Shown here piece after piece: positions 1-4,856 of a stretch of 5,314 nt of DNA. Position numbers and translations under genes: made by a program. The notes below the pieces were generated by a model, which saw only the letters and a program-made list of their open reading frames with translations, was not told the DNA's origin and did not search any database. Source of the stretch: Paracoccaceae bacterium (GTDB lineage: Bacteria > Pseudomonadota > Alphaproteobacteria > Rhodobacterales > Rhodobacteraceae); contig SLPP01000185.1 of assembly GCA_007131945.1 (NCBI GenBank), positions 1-5,314 of the forward strand, written 5' to 3'. Positions within the stretch are counted from its first letter, which is position 1; each line of letters opens with the position of its first letter.

Positions 1-86
1 AGGGCGCGGCCCCCGGTCCCGCTCGCCGGCCGCGACGACGCGCCGTCCCCGCGGCCCGGCCGTGCAAGCCGGACGGAGCGGCGCCG

Positions 87-854
87 TCAGGCCGGGGTGA
101 AACCGGCGAATTGCGGCAGGCCGGCGGCCCAGGTGCGCGCGGTGACGCCGCCCGGATAAACGGTGCGCGTCGGCCCCTCGTAGCGCAGCGTCTCGCGCAG
201 GTTGCCGGCGTACTGGTCGAGCAGCCCGCCCGTCGCGGGCACCCCGACCCGGTCGGCGACGGCGCGCAGGAACCGCAACCCCTCCTGCCCGTGCCCGGTC
301 TTGCAGTGCATGAACTGGATGCAGCCATAGGGGCCGAAGACCCCGCGCAGCCGCGCGAGCGCGCTCATCACCGCGGGCGAGCGGTTCCATTCCGCGCGGT
401 GACCCGCCGCGTCCTCGCCGTGGCCCATCGAGGCCCCGGCCCGGCCGGGCGCGCCGTGGCCGTGAAAGCGCAGCAGGAACAGGTTGCCGGCGCGGGCGCG
501 GATCATGTTCACCGCCTGTTCGATCCCGTTGCACATCCCGCCGAGCACGATCGGGTTGCCGCCGGTGCCGGTGATATGGGCGTATTCGCTCGTGTAGAGG
601 TCGGGGTCGAAGACGTCGATGCAGTCGAGGATCGGCAGCGATTCGTTCGATCTCAGCCGCGGCCATGTCTGCTGGCCGATCACCCCGTCCGGCGAGAGCC
701 CGCGCGCCGACTGGAACGCCCGCACCGCCCCGGTGGTGATGCCCCCGTAGGCACCGTCGGCCGCCAGGTTCTGCCCGCTCCGCCTCAGCAGCAGCTGGGC
801 CACCGCCACGGCCGGCAGATTGTCGCCGTACCGCAGCCAGACGAACTCCGCCAT
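87..854 (-). CDS. Peptidoglycan-binding domain fused to a caspase-like (DUF4347-like) His-Cys domain
   Basis: A 255-residue protein with two parts. Residues about 6-67 match PG_binding_1 (LRYGDN, DGAYGGITTGAVRAFQ, GLSPDGVIGQQTW), a small helical domain that usually holds a protein on cell-wall glycan or peptide. Residues about 75-215 resemble DUF4347/clan CD caspase-like domains: a first strand (ILDCIDVF), NGIEQAVNMIRAR like the family's DGxEQI helix, a hydrophobic strand ending in FHGHGAPG (H131, H133), then CIQFMHCKTGHGQEG (C184). H133 and C184 are the likely dyad, with H131 as alternative. If it is active, a cysteine peptidase is the family expectation, but some relatives may only be structural. 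I see no signal peptide or membrane segment, which is odd for a wall-binding domain. The start is supported by GGAGG 5 nt upstream (860-864). It lies 84 bp downstream of preA on the same strand, with its own candidate promoter. The domain call is by eye; the function is unknown. Confidence 0.8.
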   Translation of the reverse strand: MAEFVWLRYGDNLPAVAVAQLLLRRSGQNLAADGAYGGITTGAVRAFQSARGLSPDGVIGQQTWPRLRSNESLPILDCIDVFDPDLYTSEYAHITGTGGNPIVLGGMCNGIEQAVNMIRARAGNLFLLRFHGHGAPGRAGASMGHGEDAAGHRAEWNRSPAVMSALARLRGVFGPYGCIQFMHCKTGHGQEGLRFLRAVADRVGVPATGGLLDQYAGNLRETLRYEGPTRTVYPGGVTARTWAAGLPQFAGFTPA

Positions 855-886
855 CGCTCCCTCCCACGCTTCGATGCAATCGAGCG

Positions 887-915
887 AGGATAGCAGATTT
901 CCCGAGCCTTGGCAG
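887..915 (-). promoter_or_regulatory. Candidate sigma-70-like promoter of the caspase-like gene
   Basis: On the minus strand CTGCCA (910-915, 4 of 6 to TTGACA) is followed after exactly 17 bp by TATCCT (887-892, 4 of 6 to TATAAT). The predicted start of transcription, near 880, gives a leader of about 26 nt containing the strong GGAGG ribosome-binding site. Read-through from preA remains possible because no T-tract terminator separates the genes. The match is modest and the site is inferred only from spacing and consensus. Confidence 0.35.
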
Positions 916-932
916 CGGCCGCGTGCCGGCCG
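916..932 (-). other. GC-rich hairpin just after preA
   Basis: The segment CGGCCG-cgtgc-CGGCCG is a perfect 6-bp stem with a 5-nt loop, starting 6 nt past the preA stop codon in the direction of transcription. No U-tract follows, so it is not a standard intrinsic terminator. It could protect the 3' end of the preA message, or be chance in such GC-rich DNA. The -35 candidate of the next gene begins immediately after it. Confidence 0.3.
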
Positions 933-938
933 GGCCGA

Positions 939-2240
939 TTATTCCGCCGCCTTCGCCATCGGGTTGTTGGGATGCGTCGTCCAGTTGGCGTATTCGCGCA
1001 CGGTCTCGCCGGTGCGCGGGTCGGTCGCGCCCAGGGGCAGCGCCTCCATCGTGATGCAGTTCTCCACCGGGCAGACATTGACGCAGAGGTTGCAGGCCAC
1101 GCATTCGGCGTCGATCACCTCGAAGACGCGCCCCTCCTTCATCGCGATCGCCTGGTGCGAGGTGTCCTCGCAGGCGGCGTAGCAGCGGCCGCACTTGATG
1201 CAGAGGTCCTGGTCGATCCGCGCCTTGGTGACGTAGTTGAGGTTGAGATACTGCCAGTCGGTGACGTTCGGCACCGCCCGGCGCACGAGCTCGTCGACCG
1301 AGGTGAAGCCCTTCTGGTCCATGTAGAGCGCGAGCCCCGCGGTCAGCTCCTTGATGATGCCGAAGCCATAGGTCATCGCCGCGGTGCAGACCTGCACGTT
1401 GCCCGCCCCCAGCGCCAGGAACTCGGCCGCGTCGCGCCAGGTCGTCACCCCGCCGATGCCCGAGATCGGCAGGTCCGCGGTCTCGGGGTCGCGGGCAATC
1501 TCGGCCACCATGTTCAGCGCGATCGGCTTCACCGCCGGGCCGCAATAGCCGCCATGCGCGCCCTTGCCGTCGATCGTCGGCTCGGGCGCGAAACTGTCGA
1601 GGTCCACCCCGGTGATCGAGTTGATCGTGTTGATCAGGCTCACCGCGTCGGCGCCGCCGCGCCTGGCGGCCTGCGCCGGCTTGCGGATGTCGGTGATGTT
1701 CGGCGTCAGCTTGACGATGCAGGGCATGCGACTGTGCTTCTTCACCCAGCGCGTCACCATCTCGATATATTCCGGCACCTGCCCGACGGCCGAGCCCATG
1801 CCGCGCTCGCTCATCCCGTGCGGGCAGCCGAAGTTCAGCTCGACCCCGTCGGCCTCGGTCTCCTCGACGGCCTTCAGGATCGCCTTCCAGCTCTCCTCGT
1901 CGCAGGGCACCATGAGGCTCACGACCATCGCCCGGTCGGGCCAGTCGCGCTTGACGCGCTTGATCTCCTGCAGGTTCACCTGCAGCGGCCGGTCGGTGAT
2001 CAGCTCGATGTTGTTGAGCCCCAGAAGCCGCCGGTCGGCGCCCCAGACCGCGCCGTAGCGCGGGCCGTTGACATTGACGACGGGCGGCCCTTCCGAGCCC
2101 AGGGTCTTCCACACGACCCCGCCCCAGCCGGCGCGGAAGGCGCGCACGACGTTGTATTCCTTGTCCGTCGGCGGCGCCGAGGCCAGCCAGTAGGGATTGG
2201 GGGACTTGATGCCGATGAAGTTCGTTCTCAGGTCTGCCAT
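939..2240 (-). CDS. preA: NAD-dependent dihydropyrimidine dehydrogenase, catalytic subunit PreA
   Basis: Cytosolic flavo-iron-sulfur subunit (433 residues) that, with PreT, reduces uracil and thymine to dihydrouracil and dihydrothymine, first step of reductive pyrimidine degradation (also called PydA). Residues 1 to about 310 form a dihydroorotate-dehydrogenase-like FMN barrel. ELNFGCPHGMSERGMG (135-149) carries C139, matching the catalytic Cys671 of mammalian DPD; the neighbouring Ser670 of the mammalian enzyme is Gly here, which I recall as usual in bacterial relatives. KLTPNITDI, GGADAVSLINT and the ISGIGGV phosphate-binding strand follow. The C-terminus has two 4Fe-4S motifs: C347, C350, C353, C357 and C380, C383, C386, C390-P. 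The length is close to that of E. coli PreA with a short C-terminal tail. The ATG has GGAGG 7 nt upstream (2248-2252), directly abutting the preT stop codon; the genes lie 12 bp apart and are surely co-transcribed. All key residues are intact. Confidence 0.96.
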   Translation of the reverse strand: MADLRTNFIGIKSPNPYWLASAPPTDKEYNVVRAFRAGWGGVVWKTLGSEGPPVVNVNGPRYGAVWGADRRLLGLNNIELITDRPLQVNLQEIKRVKRDWPDRAMVVSLMVPCDEESWKAILKAVEETEADGVELNFGCPHGMSERGMGSAVGQVPEYIEMVTRWVKKHSRMPCIVKLTPNITDIRKPAQAARRGGADAVSLINTINSITGVDLDSFAPEPTIDGKGAHGGYCGPAVKPIALNMVAEIARDPETADLPISGIGGVTTWRDAAEFLALGAGNVQVCTAAMTYGFGIIKELTAGLALYMDQKGFTSVDELVRRAVPNVTDWQYLNLNYVTKARIDQDLCIKCGRCYAACEDTSHQAIAMKEGRVFEVIDAECVACNLCVNVCPVENCITMEALPLGATDPRTGETVREYANWTTHPNNPMAKAAE

Positions 2241-2252
2241 CTTGTGCCCTCC

Positions 2253-3584
2253 TCAGGCCGTCAGGCTTGCATGGATGTCCTCGGCCGCGTCGCGGCCCTG
2301 GGCGACGGCGACGACGGTCAGGTCCTCGCCTTCGGTGCAGTCGCCGCCGGCCCAGACCCCCGCGACCGAGGTCCGGCCGCGCGCATCGGTGGCGATCTTG
2401 CCGCGCGCGATCTCCAGCCCCTCGGGCACGCCATCGAGGCGCTGGCCGATCGCCTTGAAGACCTGGTCGGCCTTCAGCCGGAAGGTCTCGCCGGTGGGCT
2501 CCAACCCGGTCTCGCCCTGGCGGGCATAGGCGAACTCGATCTCGCGCACCGCGCCGTTGCCGTGGATCGCCATCGGCATCGCATGGGTGACGATCTTCAC
2601 CCCCTCGGTCGCGGCATGGTCGAGCTCGTCATCCGAGGCCCCCATCGCCTCGCGGCCGCGGCGATAGACCATGGTCACATGCTCGGCGCCGAGGAGCTTC
2701 GACTGCACCGCCGCATCGACCGCGGTCATGCCGCCGCCGATCACCACGACATGCCGGCCGACGGGCAGCGCCGCCAGGTCCTCGGCCTGGCGCAGCTCGG
2801 CGATGAACTCGACCGCCGGGCGCACGCCCTCCTTCTCCTCGCCCGGCGCCCGCAGCGCGTTGACGCCGCCCAGCCCGATCCCCAGGAACACCGCGTCGTA
2901 ATCCGCGCGCAATTCCTCCAGCGTCACGTCGCGGCCCAGGGCACGGCCGGTCATCAGGGTGATCCCGCCGATGCGCATCAGCCAGTCGACCTCTGCCTGC
3001 GCGAAACCGCCCGCGGTCTTGTAGGCGGCGATCCCGTATTCGTTGAGCCCGCCCGGCCTTTCGCGCGCGTCATGGATCACCACGTCATGGCCGCGCATCG
3101 CCAGCCGGTGCGCGCAGGCCAGCCCCGCCGGCCCCGCGCCCACCACGGCGATCCGCTTGCCCGTGGGCGCGGCGCGCGCATAGGGGTGTTCGTTGCGCTC
3201 CATCAGCGTGTCGGTGGCGTAGCGCTGCAGCCGGCCGATCTCGACCGGCTGGCCCTCGGCCGCCTCGCGCACGCAGGCGCCCTCGCAGAGGTTCTCGGTC
3301 GGGCAGACCCGGGCGCACATGCCGCCGAGGATGTTCTGGTCGAAGATCGTCTTCGCCGCCGCCTCGGGCTGGCCGGCCTGGATCTGGCGGATGAAGAGCG
3401 GGATGTCGATCTCGGTCGGGCAGGCGGTGATGCAGGGCGCGTCGTAGCAGAAATAGCAGCGATCGGCCGCCACGCGCGCTTCATGGGCGTCGAGGCGCGG
3501 CCAGAGGTCGTCGAAATTCTCCGCCAGCCGTTCGCGGTCCAGCCGGCCGGGATGGATGCCGTCCGTCTGCGGGGTGATGGTCAC
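2253..3584 (-). CDS. preT: NAD-dependent dihydropyrimidine dehydrogenase, electron-input subunit PreT (GltD-like)
   Basis: 443-residue FAD/iron-sulfur oxidoreductase that takes electrons from NADH and passes them to PreA; it corresponds to the N-terminal half of mammalian DPD and to the glutamate synthase small subunit family (also named PydX). In order: cysteine motifs C43, C46, C51, C55-P and C90, C94-P, C100, C104 for two 4Fe-4S clusters; a first Rossmann loop VVGAGPAGLA (147-156) for FAD; a second nucleotide loop VVVIGGGMTAVDAA (279-292) for NAD(P)H; and the closing FAD motif WAGGDCTEGEDLTVVAVAQG (411-430). Nothing is missing or broken. I start it at GTG 3584: GGAGG lies 7 nt upstream and family similarity begins shortly after, whereas an upstream TTG at 3656 would add 24 unrelated residues and fall inside the operator palindrome. 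It is the first gene of a preT-preA unit, under a candidate regulated promoter at 3647-3665. Confidence 0.95.
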   Translation of the reverse strand: MTITPQTDGIHPGRLDRERLAENFDDLWPRLDAHEARVAADRCYFCYDAPCITACPTEIDIPLFIRQIQAGQPEAAAKTIFDQNILGGMCARVCPTENLCEGACVREAAEGQPVEIGRLQRYATDTLMERNEHPYARAAPTGKRIAVVGAGPAGLACAHRLAMRGHDVVIHDARERPGGLNEYGIAAYKTAGGFAQAEVDWLMRIGGITLMTGRALGRDVTLEELRADYDAVFLGIGLGGVNALRAPGEEKEGVRPAVEFIAELRQAEDLAALPVGRHVVVIGGGMTAVDAAVQSKLLGAEHVTMVYRRGREAMGASDDELDHAATEGVKIVTHAMPMAIHGNGAVREIEFAYARQGETGLEPTGETFRLKADQVFKAIGQRLDGVPEGLEIARGKIATDARGRTSVAGVWAGGDCTEGEDLTVVAVAQGRDAAEDIHASLTA

Positions 3585-3640
3585 GTTGCTACCTCCGGTG
3601 TCGGGTTGCTGCGGTCTTCCTTTGGCGCATGCTGCCACAT
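3581..3640 (-). other. Possible 19-codon upstream ORF overlapping the preT start
   Basis: An ATG at 3640-3638 opens a 19-codon frame (begins MWQHAPKEDR) whose TGA stop (3583-3581) overlaps the preT GTG as GTGA. It has no Shine-Dalgarno. If the -10 candidate TAAAAT at 3647-3652 is real, transcription could begin at or next to the A of this ATG, which would allow leaderless initiation. The overlap hints at translational coupling, but short frames of this size arise easily by chance. Confidence 0.2.
3592..3596 (-). promoter_or_regulatory. Ribosome-binding site that fixes the preT GTG start
   Basis: GGAGG on the minus strand, 7 nt before GTG 3584-3582. It is the only strong Shine-Dalgarno in the preT leader and decides for the GTG over the upstream in-frame TTG. 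Confidence 0.8.
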
Positions 3641-3646
3641 CGGGAA

Positions 3647-3665
3647 ATTTTATCAACTGATAAAA
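3647..3665 (-). promoter_or_regulatory. Candidate preT-preA operator and -10 element (8-2-8 palindrome)
   Basis: TTTTATCA-ac-TGATAAAA (3648-3665) is a perfect inverted repeat in the only clearly AT-rich patch of the window, about 63 bp before the preT start. On the minus strand its left part supplies TAAAAT (3647-3652), 5 of 6 to the -10 consensus; no good -35 hexamer lies at the right distance. A repressor bound here would cover the promoter. The 7-2-7 core has the same geometry as the E. coli RutR operator (TTGACCA-nn-TGGTCAA), so a TetR-type pyrimidine regulator is a reasonable guess, but the bases differ and the regulator is not in the window. Confidence 0.55.
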
Positions 3666-3692
3666 AACGGCCCCGGCGCGTATCGGCGGCCG
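3662..3692 (-). terminator. Intrinsic terminator after the nucleoside hydrolase
   Basis: Read on the minus strand, 3692-3668 folds as CGGCC, a bulged G, CCG, an 8-nt loop, then CGGGGCCG: 8 pairs with one bulge, followed directly by six T (3667-3662). It lies about 60 nt past the nucleoside hydrolase stop codon in the correct orientation. Its T-tract runs into the preT operator palindrome, so one transcription unit ends where the next begins. Alternative GC pairings exist in the same stretch (for example ATCGGCG with CGCCGAT), but this fold places the stem next to the T-run. Confidence 0.6.
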
Positions 3693-3753
3693 GCGCGCGC
3701 CGATGCCCGGAAAAGCGGCAGCCGGTCGCGCGATCGTGGCGCCGGGCGGGGAG

Positions 3754-4689
3754 TCAGAGCCGCGCCAGCCGCTCGGTCAGCAGCGCGTAGAAGCCCGCGT
3801 CGTCGATATCGCGGATGAAGGTCACGTTGGGCTTGCGGTCGGTGACGCGCCAGTAGTCGGCCACCGTCATGCCCAGCGTCAGCCGGCCCTCGGTCTCGAT
3901 CTCGACATTGATCTCGCGGCCGGTGAAGAGATCGGGCCGCAGGAGCCAGGCGATGGTGCAGGGATCGTGCAGCGGCGCCCCCTGCGCGCCGTATTTCTCC
4001 TTGTCGAAGCGCTCGAAGAAATCGGTCCAGCCGGCGACCGCCGGGCCGACGCGGCCGGGCAGCGCGCGGAAGGCCTCGACCCGCGGCCGCGTGGTCAGCG
4101 CCCGGTGCGTGACATCGAGCGGCAGCATCGTGATCGGCGCGCCCGAGCGGAAGACCCGGTCGGCCGCCTCGGGATCGACATAGATGTTGAACTCGGCCGC
4201 CGGGGTGATGTTGCCGACCTCGAAATAGGCCCCGCCCATCAGCACGATCCGCTCGATGCGGGGGACGATGTCGGGGGCGCGGCGCATGGCGGTGGCGATG
4301 TTGGTCAAGGGCCCGATCGGGACCAGCGTGACGCTGCCCGCGGGTTCGCGCCGCAATGTCTCGATCAGGAAATCGACGGCATGGGCGTCCTGCAGCGGCA
4401 TCGACGGCTCGGGCAGCTCGGCGCCGTCGAGCCCGGTCTTGCCATGCACGTGCTCGGCGGTGACCAGCCGGCGCTCGAGCGGCCGGTCGCAGCCGGCGAA
4501 GACCTTCACCTCCGGCCGCCCGGCCAGTTCGCAGACCACGCGGGCATTGCGCGCGGTCAGCTTCAGGGGCACGTTGCCGGCGACGCAGGTGATGCCCAGC
4601 ACCTGCAGTTCGGGACTGGCCAGCGCCAGCAGGATCGCGACCGCGTCGTCCTGGCCCGGATCGGTGTCGATGATGATCTTGCGCGCCAT
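3754..4689 (-). CDS. Inosine-uridine-type nucleoside hydrolase
   Basis: A 311-residue cytosolic enzyme of the IU-NH/Rih family that hydrolyses the N-glycosidic bond of ribonucleosides to give base plus ribose. The N-terminal IIIDTDPGQDDAVAI holds D8, D10, D14 and D15 of the Ca2+/ribose site. N39, H82 (in EHVHGKTGLDG), the PLTNIA segment, E166-F167-N168 and H241-D242 (LHDPC) complete the active site. D10, D14, D15, N39, N168, H241 and D242 fall at the same residue numbers as in the Crithidia fasciculata enzyme. H82 plus H241 point to the non-specific/pyrimidine-accepting group rather than the purine-specific group, so uridine or cytidine is plausible; the sequence alone does not settle it. The chosen ATG is where the family's conserved strand begins, with GGAGG 4 nt upstream. 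A terminator follows, so it is probably transcribed alone. The preT-preA context suggests it feeds uracil into reduction. Confidence 0.93.
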   Translation of the reverse strand: MARKIIIDTDPGQDDAVAILLALASPELQVLGITCVAGNVPLKLTARNARVVCELAGRPEVKVFAGCDRPLERRLVTAEHVHGKTGLDGAELPEPSMPLQDAHAVDFLIETLRREPAGSVTLVPIGPLTNIATAMRRAPDIVPRIERIVLMGGAYFEVGNITPAAEFNIYVDPEAADRVFRSGAPITMLPLDVTHRALTTRPRVEAFRALPGRVGPAVAGWTDFFERFDKEKYGAQGAPLHDPCTIAWLLRPDLFTGREINVEIETEGRLTLGMTVADYWRVTDRKPNVTFIRDIDDAGFYALLTERLARL

Positions 4690-4728
4690 GCGCCCTCCGC
4701 CGCGATGCGCCCTCCACCGCGATGCGCC
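4688..4728 (-). repeat. 17-bp tandem repeat (2.4 copies) duplicating the ribosome-binding site
   Basis: On the plus strand ATGCGCCCTCCGCCGCG (4688-4704) is followed at once by ATGCGCCCTCCACCGCG (4705-4721), one mismatch, and then by a partial third copy ATGCGCC (4722-4728). On the minus strand each full unit contains GGAGGG, so the nucleoside hydrolase leader carries two Shine-Dalgarno sequences 17 nt apart, the inner one 4 nt before the ATG. The repeat spans the start codon and nearly the whole predicted leader. Confidence 0.9.
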
Positions 4729-4730
4729 GG

Positions 4731-4759
4731 AAGCTAGGCATCGTGGCCGGGCTTGTCGA
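4731..4759 (-). promoter_or_regulatory. Candidate promoter of the nucleoside hydrolase
   Basis: On the minus strand TCGACA (4754-4759, 5 of 6 to TTGACA) is followed after 17 bp by TAGCTT (4731-4736, 3 of 6 to TATAAT). The predicted transcript would start near 4724 and have a leader of about 35 nt made almost entirely of the 17-bp repeat. The -35 is good and the -10 is weak. Confidence 0.4.
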
Positions 4760-4769
4760 GGGGCGGGGG

Positions 4770-4798
4770 CTGGCAAATCCGCGGCGGCGCCCTAGCTC
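4770..4798 (+). promoter_or_regulatory. Candidate promoter of the flavin reductase-like gene
   Basis: CTGGCA (4770-4775, 4 of 6 to TTGACA), 17 bp, then TAGCTC (4793-4798), a poor -10. It is supported mainly by symmetry: its -10 context CCTAGCT is the exact inverse of that of the divergent nucleoside hydrolase promoter, and the two -35 elements stand back to back 10 bp apart. Weak evidence by consensus alone. Confidence 0.25.
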
Positions 4799-4803
4799 GG
4801 GGG

Positions 4804-4814
4804 TTGCGGCGCAA
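4804..4814. promoter_or_regulatory. Small operator-like palindrome TTGCG-g-CGCAA
   Basis: A perfect 5-1-5 inverted repeat at the predicted transcription start of the flavin reductase-like gene. The 8-mer GTTGCGGC that covers its left arm recurs at 4820-4827, 17 bp further on. Arms this short are common in GC-rich DNA, so the site is only a candidate. Confidence 0.25.
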
Positions 4815-4856
4815 ATGGCGTTGCGGCAGGGAGTCGGGACGGGCAAGGTGCGGGCG

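Noticed and set aside
54..74. Hairpin downstream of the caspase-like gene as its terminator
   Set aside because: A 7-bp stem (one G-U) with a 7-nt loop can be drawn on the minus strand, but no T-tract follows, and such stems are expected by chance in this base composition. Nothing else is recognisable in positions 1-86.
111..893. Plus-strand frame opposite the caspase-like gene
   Set aside because: Compositionally biased, no domain signature, and fully antisense to a gene with clear motifs, promoter and ribosome-binding site.
3585..3656. N-terminal extension of PreT from a TTG at 3656
   Set aside because: The added 24 residues have no family similarity, the TTG lies in the operator palindrome without a Shine-Dalgarno, and GTG 3584 has GGAGG at ideal spacing.
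3648..3665. FNR or IHF site at the AT-rich palindrome
   Set aside because: FNR needs TTGAT-N4-ATCAA and the site reads TTATC-N4-GATAA; the IHF consensus is missed in its TTR part. The perfect 8-2-8 symmetry fits a dimeric repressor better.
909..3818. Very long open frame on the plus strand (969 codons) antisense to preA and preT
   Set aside because: It is a shadow of GC-rich codon bias: low-complexity Arg/Ala/His/Asp-rich protein with no recognisable motif, crossing two well-supported genes and the promoter between them.
3703..4737. Plus-strand frame antisense to the nucleoside hydrolase
   Set aside because: Shadow of a GC-rich gene; no ribosome-binding site or recognisable domain.
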